Both the position numbers and the translations under genes were made by a program. A model generated the notes under the pieces. That model had not been told where the DNA came from. It ran no database searches and was given only the letters and a program-made list of their open reading frames with translations. Positions 23,301-36,496 of a DNA stretch of 64,000 nt are shown here, one piece after another (position 1 is the first letter of the stretch; every line of letters starts with the position of its first letter). Source of the DNA: Tribonema minus (lineage: Eukaryota; Sar; Xanthophyceae; Tribonematales; Tribonemataceae); contig JAFCMP010000183.1 in the NCBI GenBank assembly GCA_017506865.1, forward strand, positions 1 through 64,000. Direction: 5' to 3'.

Positions 23301-26300
23301 GCTGAAGCGTCTACCCACATGCACACACAATGCCAGACATTTTGCCGTGAAGCAAGAAATCTCCGATAAGATACTTGGGGAGGGATGAGAGCATATTTGT
23401 TCGAAGCAGGGGCCCAGCTGACAAACAGTCCACAATTGCGCGGCCCTAGTGATCTACCATACACACCAGCGGACAGGGCTTTTTGCGACATCAGTGCACA
23501 ATGTGTACTGGACAGTGTAGACAGGGTGTACAGCTGAGGCCGGTGTCTTGAATGGCAATTAGCGCACTTGCATTTTGCACTGTTTAGCTGTATACACATA
23601 TCTACAGTCAAACCTAGCCCTACATGTTGGGATGTCGTCGATTTCCCCCTCGCCCCAAGCCTGTTCACTGCCATGTCTGAAGCAAAACCTCAAAAACTTT
23701 GCAACTGCACGAGAAAGTCGTGATAGATGGCAGATCATGACTAGGTCTCAACTTCATATGTTCCATCCGCTACAAAGGGGCATGGTCAAACTTTAAGTTG
23801 GTGAGGCTCACCTGGTCACTGCGCCTGTTGAACTTGTCTTCGTGTCGTCCTTCTTGTCCTTCTCATCCTCGTCAACGCATATGAACAAGTCGGAGTCTGC
23901 ATGGCACTGCAGACGTGCAGAGTACAGGGATTTGGGCATGAGACAACAGGAACTGTTGGAGCATATGGCAGTTACATGCTCATTACTAGGGTTAGGTTGA
24001 GCCCTGAGGTACGTAGACCACAATAAAATCAGTTCTACAGTAGCAGCACACGACTGGCGTCGGTCTTCTGTTGCAATGGTCACCTTGATGTCTGCTTCTG
24101 CCGGTGTGGTGTGGTGCACAAGGGTAGTGAGCAATAGCTCTCTACGTTGCCTCAAGAGGCAGGCAACGGGAGTGAGGGACATCATGCATGAGCGGTTTGT
24201 GGTCATGTGCCGCGTTCAACGGAAGTTCATGATTGAAGTTCAGAGACTCCCGTGATCAAGTGCATGACATACGACGACTGCTCAACAGTTCGTATCATGC
24301 AATCATAACCAAGACATCGCACTGCAAATTGAAGTACGCAGTACACGTGTTGAGCGTTGTGGGAGGGCATTTGCTGGGCGCTGCACTGGGAGCTTTGGCC
24401 AAGAGCGCTTGTCCCCCACGTTTGCGACAGACACATTGTAAGATTTTGAGAAACGTAACAAGGTGTCTCATGTGCGTCACAGGAGTCGTTGCTTGTGTGC
24501 AGCAGCGGAGACGTAGTGCGCTTGTAAGAAACGTGCTGGCCAAAATCAGGCCCTCACCCGAGCCGCAACCAACCGTTGCTATCTAGTGACCAAGTAGGCC
24601 CAATGCTTTCAGATCCGGCCGGTGCCCATGCGGTCTGCGCACCATGCACTAATAGCACTAACTGTGCATGTGTGTGACCTATGCGCTAATCAAAGCACTA
24701 GCCAACACGCATCTTGATGTGCTGAAAACAACACAATGACGCAATGACTGGTAGCTAATGTGGCAGCGCTCAACAGCACACTCATCAGCGCTCGGCAACT
24801 CGTACAGAGGCACCGTGTCGCCAGCATGCATCTCGATGTGCTGAAAACAATGAGCTAAATTGAATGTGGCAGCGCTCATCAGCACACACTCATCAGCGCT
24901 CAGCAACAGGCCAGTAGGCTGAAGCTCACCTGCTCGACGACCGCCAGAATCCAGTTATCACCATCATCCTGCTGCTCGCTTGCGTCGGCGAGTTGAAGCA
25001 TGGCAACCTGGTCACCCGCGTGCACACAGGAGCTGCGCGTAGTAGTTGGCTCGGGCGGACCGGCGCTGAGCGTTGTGGCTTTAGTCGCACCGGCTTTGTT
25101 GAGCGCTGTCGCGAAGACGGTCTTCTTGGTCTTGGTGCTCACATCTGTGGGGTGGAGAGAGGGGGGCCGGTGGCGTGTGTGAGCAGTGGCTGCTGTGCAG
25201 TTGTTGCCGCGGCGACGCTGTGCACCTACCTTCAATCCTTAACCTCAACATCTGTTCACAACGTGCACGTCACACAGTTGTTGCCATCTTGAAGTTGGCT
25301 GAGCGCTGCTGCCTTGCCGGTTGAAGTGCAGTCCGCAATACTGCACGATGCTGCTGAGGTGAAGCTTCTCACAATTCTTGCCGCCAGTCGGCCTCTATTA
25401 AGGGCTTTGCTGCTCCGCGCACGCTCCTACGCAGGCTACAAGGCTTCATGTACCCACGGCACAAGCGCACCGCATAGCTGCGCGTGCCACATGGTGTGTG
25501 CTGCCAAGCCCGAGCACTGATGTGCTGCGCGCATGCTGCTCTTTTTTCACCCGCTACGGGCACAAACTGCTCTGCGCGCTTGCGCAGTCGTACGGCCACT
25601 CGCGTTCTACAGCTACTTCAACTTCACGCAAGTGCAACCTCGACTGAGAGAGTTACGGTTCAAACGCACCTTTCGCTGAGCGTAGTGACACTGTGTGCAG
25701 CCACCTAACCCCATGCTCAGCATGCACACTACTACCCCCTATCCTACCGGCAACGTCGAGTGCATGGTGAAGCGTGCGTGCTGCACGTTAAACTTGAACT
25801 TGAGCCCCATCAAGAAATTGAAGAAAGCTGCTGAAGTTGCCAGGACTGCGCGCCATACTGCGGCCCGTCAGCGCACTAACCCATCACTGGCTCTGCGCCT
25901 GATGTCAAACTTCAAGTTGAGAATGACAGACTTAAGCTTTGGGACAAGAACACTGAAACGATTAGGGGTTATAGTTAAGGCAGTGTTCTTACTTGTGGAC
26001 ACCATGTAGGTCTCTTGGGTTGGCTTCAGGTCGGCTCCTCTGCTTGTCTTATCTCTCAGTCCCAGAGTAGTGTTGTTGTGAACCCCTGCCCCAAGTTCAA
26101 GCCCAAGGGCTCCGAACCTTTCAGCACAAGAAGGGTCTCACAGACAGTTCTCAACTGACACTCTGATATGCTGAGCAATGACCGAACATAGGGAGTCTCT
26201 CATCATATGCCAGGAAGTGTAACATACAGAGTACATATATCAAACCGTGTCAACTCCCCCTTCTCGACTTTTCTCTGTCCCCAGAGAAACGCCATGAACC

Positions 26301-29300
26301 ACATGGGATCAATGTTGCACAGCCACGTTAGATGTATGTACCTGCATGTTATCACTTCCACCCTCGACCTTCAGCGTCCAATGAAAATACATAACGTTCT
26401 CGGCGTTACTACGATATACATTGATCACCAGGTACCATGTGGTATACGTTCGGTTAAAGCATCGAACCACATAGCGTACTAGCACTGCCTTAACAAACCC
26501 AGGGTTCGCTTTGGTGCTGCATACACAACTCTTCTCTGGCCTGCTATGGGCCGCTCTCTCGTCATAATCAATCAACTCAATCTGATGCGACTCCTGGTTC
26601 TGGGGCTACATCCTTGTCGTCATCACGCTCAGCTGCATCATCATCATAAGATGTGGCTGAACCAGTCAGTGCCAAGCTCTGATGTCAGTGCGCGCTCGCT
26701 GGGTATATGCAAGTAAGCAGCATTAACATCGGCTGTGCATCAAGTCTTAGACCAGGAGTGTCACTCTTGTGCTGCAGGCATATGCCATGCAGTTACATGG
26801 TCACATACTAGTCGGCGTGCGTGCACATTCTTGCTATTTGAGGCCAGTGAACTTGACAGGCGCTCAAATATCTGCAAGTGAGTGGTGCTCATTTCTGGCG
26901 TATCCTGCAGTTGCATTAACATGCAGAAGTTCCAAAACCAATGCTTAAACATCTTAGAGTGCAGTGGGCACAGGCCATCGGCGCAAAACCATCCCGCGCT
27001 TGAGTTGGCTTGTGGCCAGATGTAGTACTGTGGCACTAGCAGCTCATATCATCCTCAAGACATTGAATACTTGTCTCAAATCATCATCAATTGCAAGGCC
27101 AGCTTGCTGTCCCCCTTCTCAGAATGCAGGCTATCCTTACTGGGCACCTCTGCTGGGGGCCTCAGTAAAAGCCTCACGACTGAGCACTGCAGAGTAACAG
27201 CCTCTTGCACCATTATTGTCACCTTCAAGTTCTGCTAGCTTGGCAGCCATTGCCAATGGCAAGCTAGTAACTTCATCTGTGTTGCTCACTGCGAGTTGGT
27301 CAAGCCTGAAGGAATGTCCCTAGTCAGAGCTCGTGACTCAGCCTCTGAACGTAGCAATTTTAGCAGTAGTTGCTCGAGATCTCAGTGGTACCTCAGGGTC
27401 ATCAGTGTCATTAGCATAACTCACCAACGGTGGCGTTGCCGATGCAAACGGTGAAACCGACCACTGCTCACCAGCATGATCATACTCTCTTGCGCGTCTC
27501 GCTCTGCATTGATTGCAGTCTAAACTGCCCATTGCATTAGAGTTCACAACATCTAAATGTAAAGGCCTGAGTAATGCTGTGCGATTATGTCGTACTCCAT
27601 GGGCCTCCTATTTCATCTCATCATGCTGCAGCTTGCCCTATGGTCTTGTAACATCAACAATCATAGCAAGTTGTGCAATGACGCTGTTCAGCATCTCTCA
27701 TTGCTCTTGCAAAGTCGGCAGCCATCGCAATCATTTTGCTGCATATATCATCACTGTGGTGGGTTCCCCCATAAGTGTGGTCAAAATGGTTGAGTGCTCA
27801 GTGATAGCACTACGACCAAATATTCCAGTGCGGTAGCGCTCTTGGCGTTTTGCATGAAGGTAGTACCCCACTACCACTTCCATTTCCTCCCTCCCATTTA
27901 CTGTGCGCCTGCGGCGTGCCGCAGGTGCATTTTCCTTGTCGCTATGTGCCTCTACCGTTTTGAATTGCGTCAGTATGCCACAGCAGGCAGTCTGAGAGGC
28001 ATGCTCGGTTTACAGCACTTTATCCACTTGAAGTCTTTGCTGAGCACTGTGTCATGGCTGCTTCCAGGGGTTTGCAGGCATGCTGCCCCCATCTTGCCAT
28101 CTGCAGACAGTGTTCCACACCGCATCTTCATCCAATGTCGCCAAAAATACTAGCGTAGTAGCTAGCTTTTGCGAAGTAACACTTCAGTAAATTAAGTAAC
28201 CTAGTACAGAGCAATACATATGTCACTGTGATACCAGGTTTCTGTCAACCCTTTTCCTCGCTGCCAGTGTTTTGAATGCACTTCAAGCCTAGGGAGCAGG
28301 TCTGGGCGAATGCATCCTGCTCCTACACTGTGCCTCACAAATTCACTTAAATTCTGAAGCCTCTGGCACTTGTGTCGAGTCACACTAAGCCCAGGCCTCT
28401 GTTACCTTGATGAACGTGCTTTTGATGTGTGCAATATGTGCCTCCATGGAGTCATATATATGAGCACGTCATCAACATACACCATTGCATAAGCTCCCAG
28501 CGTGGAGTCAAGGGTGCTTGCATTGGGCGCGTGACCACGAACTGCGCCGGCAAGTTCACCACTCCGAATATGGGTTTAATGGTACCACCTTGTAAGGTTA
28601 TATTCTGCCGTCTGGCGCGCTGTATGCGATATTGTTGGCCCTTCACACTCGCACAAAGGTATCTGACAATAGCCAACTGCCATGTCAAAAGACGACATGT
28701 AACTTGGCCCTCATCTGATGCACCATATGTCATCTGTTGCTCAAACTTCTACTCGTTGTACTGTCACGTTTGTAACAGCGTTTAACCGCTGAAAGTCCAC
28801 GTAAAATTGAATCTTGTCACCAGGCCTGTCTATAGTTGTAACCAAGACTGGACTGCAGTACATGCCCATGGTCCATGGCTATAAGCTCAACTTGCTTGCG
28901 CAAGTGCATAGCCTTGACATATTCCATGATGTACTCGGCTTCCTTCTGGAACCTAGCGTCTTGCGCTTTCAGTAATAGGCACCGCATTCCCCGTGTCAAT
29001 GTCAAGCTGTGTGAGGTTTGTCAATATATGGGGCTTTTTGCGTCTTCAAGTTGTGCACATCATGATCATTTCAATATTAGTAAAACCCGCAAATCACATT
29101 CATGAAATGCGTTGCGTATGGCCTGCCACCAGGCGTTTTCACATTGTGTGCACAACCAATCGTATGGATCGTCTCTCGCAGTTCTTCTTCTTTGCGCGGC
29201 TCTTGCAAGATGGCGCATGTGCGCTGCTACTGGTCGTAGCGGTACACGTTGCGCCATATGCGCCGGCAGCTTTTTCCTCATCAATTTATTCAGTGCTTCT

Positions 29301-32300
29301 GGGGTGCTGATCAGCTGCCACTTGCAAGAGCCACAGCTCAAGCTTGTGAAATTCAGCATCTTCCAATTCAATGATATCCTCACGCAACAGGCCTGGTTTC
29401 ACCTATACGGTGATCCTGGCTATTAGTACTGGCTGTCAGAACCTCATTAATTGCGCTCATTGGGTTGTGTGAGCCAACCGTGTCAACCGACATGGCTGCT
29501 TTCACCCAGCGCTTCCATAACTTCAACATGTTGGCCTGCGTGGTTGCGAGTCACCGCAGAGTAGGGGTGGACGCCCTTGACCGGGGCAGAGTATTGCAAC
29601 TTCAACATCGATCTCTGTGTGTGCAGGAATCCCTATGTCTTCTTCGCGACACACTGCGGTGTGGTGCCAGTGGTGGGTCACTGGCTGGTACCTCCGCACG
29701 TGGCCCGACATCTTTGCATCACACCACTCTGCTGCAGCCTCCTCACAGTGGAGCTACTGATCATCTAAGATTCATCTTCAACGCGGGGCCCTCAAGTCAC
29801 AATGGCTCGTATGTCACGCTAGCTAAGAAGTCACTGCCCAATATGGCTGTGATGGGCAAGTTCATCACTTGAACTTGTGCCTCACCAACTTGTTGCCAAA
29901 CCGCAGTGTCAGGTACCCACCCCTTTAACCTTCACTTAGGTACGTTTGTCCGCCAGTTCTGTCACTGAATGGTTCCCCTTCTCTAGAGCGCAAATTGCTC
30001 TTTTAAAGACTTCAGCTGCTTCAGTGACTGACATAATGCTGACCTCCAATTCAGGGTCGAGCAATGACAATAAAGTCCCGCCCCTCATACACTCGATCAC
30101 TCTTTACTGCTGCACCCACGCTAGTAGTCTGCCAATGCATTGTTTGCACGGCTGCTCACTTGCGAGTACAACTACTTTGCCTGGCCCGATGGAAGCAGGG
30201 TCCATGGTGGCATGGGGATCCCTGGTCTCATCATGGCACATTGCGGCTGCGGCGCTTACACATGGGTTACATAACCCTTGCGACGAGTCACTTCATGACG
30301 ATTCGCATGAAACGTCAGTTCACCTCCCTCAGGGCTCTCTGATATGGAGGCACCTGGTGATGGCTCGCTGACACTGGCACATGCTCTCCACTTCAACTTC
30401 AACTTCATCCGATGCGTCATCATTTAAATTGACGTGGCCCACGGGCCAGTGTTCAAGCCTTCTGCACAAATCACGTCAGGCGTAAGTGCGTACTGCCAAG
30501 CATCGCGTTCTGCATTGATAGCAGCAATCACAGCCTTGACCCACTCAAGCTCTTTGGAATACTCTGCCACATGCATATTGACTCCCTGACTCGACACCAT
30601 TTACTGGGGGGGCGGCGACCGAGTCGTGGTCCAAGCATACACCTTTGGGAAAACAAGGTATTCGCCGGGAGATCAAACACACCAGAGCCCAAGAGCGTTA
30701 CAGCAAACGTGAAACGCCATTTGAGGCATGGCAAATTCACAAGCCATAACTTCATGTCCTCAACGGTGGCCTTGACTGGCAAGTCACATGTGAATGTGAA
30801 CAAGACAGCCATTTCGCGCAATGACAGCACTCTCGCTTCATGCACTGGGCCAGCATCATTCTGCACAATGTCATCAGCCACGTAGTTTGCAAGGTCAACT
30901 GGGGGTGTCCCAGGATTCCTTCCACAACAAGGCCATGCATGCAGTTGGCATCATACATGCTCCTTGTACCCATCACACACGATTCAAAAAGAAGCAGTGC
31001 TCAGGGCAGCGAGAAACACGACACTCAGAAACGGGTACTGTAGCTCGCTGAACTGCATTTATCAGCGTGCCAAACACTGTCAGGTTGAAAGCTGCAGTGG
31101 CACCCGGGCCTGCTCGGGCCCACACCTTTGAGCTCCGTATGGACGCCAAAGTCTCAATTCTCCAGCAACGCAGCTTAGCCCTCCACATGGGCTGCGCCAC
31201 CACCATCCCATCTCGAGCCGCCCCAACCTTGATAAATGGCCCGCTTGCGTAATCTGCACACGGGTGGGCCACCAAAGGTCAGGTCAGGATTCAGTTGAAC
31301 TAGTGCCTTAGTAACTGAATCACTGCTCAAGGCCTCCCACTGATAACCTGCTGTTGAGCGCTTGCACCAAGGGTGAAGTTTGCCTCACACACGCGGAGAC
31401 ACTTTGCCAAATGCACAGTGTATATCCGCCACAAGGCTGTCACACCTGCCTGCTCTCAGGCCCCTTGTTTCAAACTCAGCAGTTCAACTTGAAGTTCTGA
31501 TGCCAAAGCATCTGAATTCATCTCATCAGTCACGACTCTCCATGTATCACAGCACCTGCCAGCATATTCACGGCTGTAGGTCGCATGGCTTAGCTAGAGT
31601 GTCGTCAACAGACCATACGTGTGAGGCATTGAAGCCTACAACGCAACATTGGTGATACTGCTCACTCGTCCAACAAAGCTCACCAAATTCACATGTGGGC
31701 ACGTGCTGGTGCAGCGTGTTCTTGTCATGTATAGAATTTGGTTACACTGTACATAGGCATTCAGGGCGCCGTCGAAACGGTCAAAACCCTACGCACTGTC
31801 ATTGACCCGTCCTCATTCCGCGAGGTTAGAGTAGTACAGCGATGCCAACTCGCCTGTGATGCACTGCAATCGACTTTGCCTCTTTGAGTGAGGATACAGT
31901 CGCACAGCATCTTGCTTCATTCAACGTTTCATGGATGGAGCCTTCTTTGGTGAGAAGGTGATCCACTCAGAACACTTCAATGTCGCTCAAAGTGCGTGTG
32001 AGCCCCTATGGTGGGAGGTAATCACTGACGCACTAATAGCACTCAAACACTTTCTCGGTGCGTGCGAGCTCCTATGGTGGGGAGGTAGATCACACTCGAG
32101 GTGCATGCCAAAGCAATGCGCCAACACATCCCCGCATGTCAAAACAAAGAACCCAGACTGCAGGACATGTAAACCACGTGTGCAACACGTACGCAGTGTC
32201 ATCACACTTCATCACCGTGCCACTAGGGGCATTTGGTACAGACATGGGCTCTTACTATTAGTGTAGTATCGCCTAATCGTCCAACCTAACCTCCTTCCTT

Positions 32301-35300
32301 TTTCAAAAGAGCCCATGTCTGAAAACCAGCACGAAATTGCTGTTAGACAGCTCACCATAAAACACCATCAAATTAGTCACGCAGGTAGTGAAATTTCGTG
32401 TGCTCTGGCTCCAACATGCAAAGCCTGGCCACGCGTGCAAAAAAAATACGCTAAGGCAGTCTACGAGAGGTCCATGCCCGCATACGTGATTGCACAGTTT
32501 AACGTCTCGAATTCTAGCATTGTGTCTAGCCGTTGTGGATTTCACACACAATCAACTCTCTCTCTGCATCCTCTCTGATGCCCATCGCTGTCGCTCTGGA
32601 CCGGGCAACACAAACAGACGCCGACACCATCCGCAAGACGACTTTGGGTACCATAAGTCGATTACACCACGCACCGGTGGTGCTGAGAAACAAAGGGGGG
32701 GGGGTATGGGGTAACTACTCAAGCCCACTCTGCCAACCGCCATGAGGCGCGCCGACATACAACCTCATCATCTCTATGTCAATGCTAGACAAGGACGCCA
32801 TGCACAGCATGCCGGGTGTGTGAGCCGCGGCTGGCATGGAACACAAACGCGAGCACTCGAGCGAGGGCTGCTCACACAGCTAAGGCACAGCTGTTAAGTG
32901 TCTGCTCGTCGAAATCGGCTGGGACGACGCAACAGAGGATCTGACGCAATCAGCTGGTTTGGACAGCCTCAAGCCCAGATTCCCGCGTGCTACTCTCTCT
33001 CTTGTTTCATTATTTCAGCACGAATGACATCACACGCTAGGGCGTCCGCATCACGCTGTGCCTACGGTGGACGAAAAGTTGAAGATGAAAATAAATGAGG
33101 AAAACGAGGATGGCGAGAATGTGAAGGCGCGTATGTGTGTGTAGGCGAGTGTAGAATGAATGCAAGCAGTACGTTCTGCAAGCGGCGTGAATCGCAGCTC
33201 CGTAGCTCGCGTAAACTAAGTAGGAGCGATCGGCTCGGCTCGCGATGCGTGGGGTGGGTAAGGACTGCTCTTGGTTTGCCAGTGAAACCACTAGGAGTTA
33301 TAGTTAGGGCAGTGTTCTTACTTGTGGACACCATGTAGGTCTCTTGGGTTGGCTTCAGGTCGGCTCCTCTGCTTGTCTTATCTCTCAGTCCCAGAGTAAT
33401 GTTGTTGTGAACCCCTGCCCCAAGTTCAAGCCCAAGGGCTCCGAACCTTTCAGCACAAGAAGGGTCTCACAGACAGTTCTCAACTGACACTCTGATATGC
33501 TGAGCAATGACCGAACATAGGGAGTCTCTCATCATATGCCAGGAAGTGTAACATACAGAGTACATATATCAAACCGTGTCAACACGACTGTACGCCGTGC
33601 GCGCGCCCACGTTCAAGATGACGCTCCCGTGTGCTCATGGACTTGCGCAATCGACGCTCGTTCCATCACAGGCCGGCCGCTTGGTGTGCAGATGCGGCGT
33701 GCTTGCACCACAGTCAAGACCCTATTGTTCACGCTCACATGGAACAGCTCTCTGTGTACATATATAGGTCCGTACGAGCCTGACATGTAGCAACTTACCC
33801 TTGAATCTGGTAGCAGGCTTGCTGATCCCCTGTCCACAACGCGTTTTCACGGCCTTCTTAGCCCCTGTTTGCTTGGCCGCCTCGGTGCGCGGCACGCGCC
33901 GTGTGGGGGCGCGCGCAAATAAAGTGTAAGTTGAACTTGAAGGTGTGGTGTCATCCCCCGAGGTGGTACCATCGCAGTTCTCCGTGCACTCATTGGCAGC
34001 GTCCTGTAAGGCGGGGGGGGAGGGGGGCATAGCTATGAGGGTTTCACGCGCGCGCCGCAATGGGGTACTCATTTACGATCGCTTGACGCACGACGCTGTA
34101 CGCGGGCATGGTGTTGCATGAGACATGCGCGCGTGTGTCAAGGCTTCTGAGCGCTGCCAATCATCACTGATGATGACACACGCTACATGCGGACCGTGTC
34201 GCAGCGGCCTTTGATACAACGACAAGGTTCAAGATGGTGACCGTGTGTTCATCATCAAGTGCGCCGCGCAGTGACTTGAGTGCGCCGTCGTCGCAAATAT
34301 AGTGCTTGCGGGCGTACGCGAAGAACAAAGTGATTGAACGCAGTAGCAACACCTATGCTGTACAAACACACGCCGTGCAACGCGACGTTGAGACGCGGCA
34401 ATCGCGCGATCGCGTACAGTAGAATCAGCCCCAAATCGAGGCGTTGCATTGGGTGACTTCCTAGCAAACGGCGCACGTCAAGAGACCGCCACTGTTTAGC
34501 TTTTTCAGTTGATGTACCTCCCCTTGACAAGCACCCTTGTACCACCAATTGCAGGCGCCCTGCAGCTGGCACGTATACACAAACCAGCCCCAAGACCCAC
34601 CGTCTTAAATCAAACACGTGGCAGGCCTGAGGTCCCAGAGCCGACGTTGCAGAGGTCAACGACGAGGTAACGACAGATGCACACTGTGGCGTTCGCCGCT
34701 TCACGCACCTGAGCTGCTTCCTCCATTTCAGCAGCGTGCTCCTCCTGGCTGCGCTCGATGACTCTATCGATGGCCGCGCCCTCGTCCACCTGGCACAAGC
34801 AACCAGGAGCAGCCAGCAGAAGGGGCTTGAGACGAGACACTGCGCGAGCGCGAAGTCCTAGGTAACAGGCAGAGCAAAGAAGCAGCTGGCGACGAGACGG
34901 CGAGCTGAGGCAGCAATGACACTGCTGTGTACGAGCAAGGCATCTACGTCGTGGGGGCGCCACGCCCCAACAAGGCATTGCACAGCGCAACCAAGCCAAG
35001 CAGCAGTTCATCACTTAAGAAAACGCACCGGTACTGGCAGGCTCCTCAAGTGGTCTGCACAGGCCACGGCGGCCTCGTACTGGTTGGTGTCAGGCCTCAG
35101 CCGAATGCCCTTGCATCTGGCATAGTCAAGCAGGGTCGTCAGCTGCACAGCGAGGGCAAGAACCAGGGCAAATCAACATCAACATGGCGAAAGCAAGAGC
35201 ACGAAGCCAAAGCATCGTGCACAGGTGTCCAAGGCTGCTGCAGACGCTGTGGGCGTGCATGCGGCTCACCTTAAGCTGCCTGAGGTCGATGGGGCCATTG

Positions 35301-35477
35301 CTGTAGCTGGCGTCCCGGTGATATGGCGCGTAAGGGCCTGATGAGTCGCCATGCAGACCAAGTAGGTCCCCCGACATCGCTCTCGTTGCCGCTGTTTCCA
35401 GTTGCTGTCGAGCGTTCTCGCTTGCTGCTGCTCTCAGATCCTTCGCAGAAGGCCTCTCGCACTCAGCTCTCGGTGGT
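20310..35477 (-). CDS. SGF29: SGF29-like tandem Tudor protein with coiled-coil N-terminus, about 10 exons
   Basis: Placed exons (minus) are about 35477-35270, 35142-35029, 34789-34709, 34003-33799, 25144-24930, 24840-24780, 23896-23812, 22841-22689 and 21656-20310. A short linker exon between 23812 and 22841 is not placed with certainty, and the first exon with the ATG was not found. The N-terminal part is helical (SENARQQLETAATRAM; RVIERSQEEHAAEMEEAAQ). The first Tudor half has AGDQVAMLQ, DNWILAVVEQ and VDEDEKD; the second has QHVLAVYPNSTDLYRATF, then VFFDNDYPDS and YVIPVP. This matches the SAGA subunit SGF29, whose second Tudor reads H3K4me3 through aromatic residues; the YP-ST-Y and FFDND parts correspond. 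A C-terminal Ala-rich region of about 400 residues with basic KRTR/KRSR patches is unusual for the family. One intron (33798-25145, 8.65 kb) contains the LTR element. The placement of the N-terminal exons in this gene is inferred from splice phase. Confidence 0.62.
22267..22398 (+). pseudogene. Inverted extra copy of the second-Tudor exon
   Basis: The plus strand encodes a frame like the SGF29-type exon: IVRLEDN, then EVLAVYPGSTIFYKAT, preceded by a TACAG acceptor. The host gene is on the minus strand, so this copy is backwards and cannot be spliced into it. The exon end and donor are missing. Together with the minus copy at 22477-22610 it forms an inverted repeat (roughly three-quarters identical by eye) with a 78-nt loop. 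Confidence 0.75.
22477..22610 (-). pseudogene. Decayed same-strand copy of the second-Tudor exon
   Basis: This copy keeps an acceptor (GTAGCAG) and most of the exon, with ALAVYPGLTVFYKANFNE readable. The start IVRLKGT is in another frame, so it carries a frameshift relative to the intact exon at 22841-22689. The donor is also altered. It lies 79 bp downstream of the intact exon and would be a pseudo-exon unless used in some alternative form. Confidence 0.7.
24706..24901 (-). repeat. Tandem duplication of an exon and its acceptor
   Basis: Two copies of about 80-90 bp, with a period near 117 bp, are at 24823-24901 and 24706-24793. Both contain GATGTGCTGAAAACAA on the plus strand, which is the acceptor and start of the short Tudor-linker exon, and then a TGGCAGCGCTCA(T/A)CAGCACA segment. 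The copy at 24840 gives the exon used in the model above. Confidence 0.75.
25954..26252 (-). repeat. LTR (3' LTR of the element), 299 bp
   Basis: This is a direct repeat of 33283-33581 (about 98% identical by eye), bounded by the target duplication on its left and by the purine tract on its right. In element orientation it starts TGACACGG and ends GTTTCA. Confidence 0.93.
33283..33581 (-). repeat. LTR (5' LTR of the element), 299 bp
   Basis: This is the promoter-side LTR for a minus-strand element. The primer-binding site is immediately to its left in window coordinates, and the ACAC target duplication follows on its right at 33582-33585. Confidence 0.93.
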
Positions 35478-36217
35478 CTGTGACGGTGTCGTGTGTCTCT
35501 GTTAGCAGTGTTCGTTTTGTGAAAAACCAGGCTTTTTCAGTTTGCGATGGATAGGCGATGATTCTCAGCAATTCTGTATCCGATGATGCTCAGCATGATC
35601 TGCATCGGGGCATCAATGCTCCACACCAGTTTTTTAACCGCGCGCAGGCATCATAATATTACGCCATTCGTTTGCATCATGTCATACGTTTACTGCAGGA
35701 ACATTGGGTCATGCATCTGCTGGCTGGCTCTGCTATGTATACTATAGGTGGTCAATCTTGCCTACGACATGGTACCTCAAATCAGAGGTCTCCCAAATGG
35801 AGTGGTTGCACGAATGTTGTTGTGCGCCTGCAGACCGAGTGATGTCAGATACCACCTATGACAGCCCTGTGCATCTCAGGCTCATTGCCTGGTACTGGCA
35901 AACAAAGTGCCTTTGAAAAACTTGAGACTCGCAATTCAATTGTGAGACTCGCAATGCATTGTGCGTCAAGCACACTGAAGACTAGCATACATTAAATGGC
36001 ATGCCACACACAATCAGTCACTTTTTCCAATCAGGCACAAGGGCGAGCAGAAGTTTGAGATGCAATGCAGTGTTTTGCAGTACGAGAGCAGTTCTGTTAC
36101 CTGAGCCATGCGAAACACACACAAAAAAAACACGCATTGCTGTCTTCCACGAAACAATATTCACCTGATGCACGCCCAGCTGAGACCGGATTTGGTTGAT
36201 GATGCTCAGATCATAAC
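35478..36217. other. Gap between the SGF29-like gene and the Ser/Gln-rich gene
   Basis: The promoter and first exon of the SGF29-like gene should lie here. Candidate donor sites on the minus strand follow ATGGCTCAG (near 36105) and a helix-like segment ending GVHQ (near 36167), but neither could be joined to the next exon with good splice signals. Confidence 0.4.
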
Positions 36218-36458
36218 CTACCTACCGCTGGCTGCGTGACCGCTTCCCGCATCACTGCCGTCAGTACTGGCACCGCCTGAGAAACCGCTCTCTGTGGACT
36301 GCTGCCGCTGCAACAGCGCTAGCTGCTGCTTGTGCTTTTGCTGCTGCCTGAACTCTATCTGCCGCATCAGGATGTCACTACCACTAGCGTCACTCTCTGC
36401 CTGGCTGTCACTACCGCTGCCGCTGCCGTCGTCAGATGCGGCGGAATCAGACTGTTGC

Positions 36459-36496
<38 letters not shown>

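Larger units (their letters stand above)
25954..33581 (-). mobile_element. Ty3/gypsy LTR retrotransposon fossil, complete outline, broken interior
   Basis: This is a 7.6-kb element with 299-bp LTRs (25954-26252 and 33283-33581), TG...CA ends, and a 4-bp target duplication ACAC on both sides (25950-25953, 33582-33585). On the minus strand a primer-binding site beginning TGGCAAACC lies just inside the right LTR, and a purine tract (GAGAAGGGGGAG) lies just before the left LTR. Parts, in minus-strand order: a gag region with no clear frame (about 33.2-30 kb), a protease-like trace near 29.8 kb, reverse transcriptase traces near 28.8-28.4 kb with a YVDD-type core, and a weaker integrase-like trace near 27.7 kb. 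This order is that of Ty3/gypsy. The interior is broken many times (well over ten breaks). The two LTRs differ at about five positions, so the insertion is recent. It lies in an intron of the SGF29-like gene, in the same orientation. Confidence 0.9.

Noticed and set aside
36100-36200. Helix-like segment DLSIINQIRSQLGVHQ with a GTGAAT donor (minus)
   Set aside because: It begins within a few bases of the end of the neighbouring frame and could not be joined by a realistic intron to the exons on either side.
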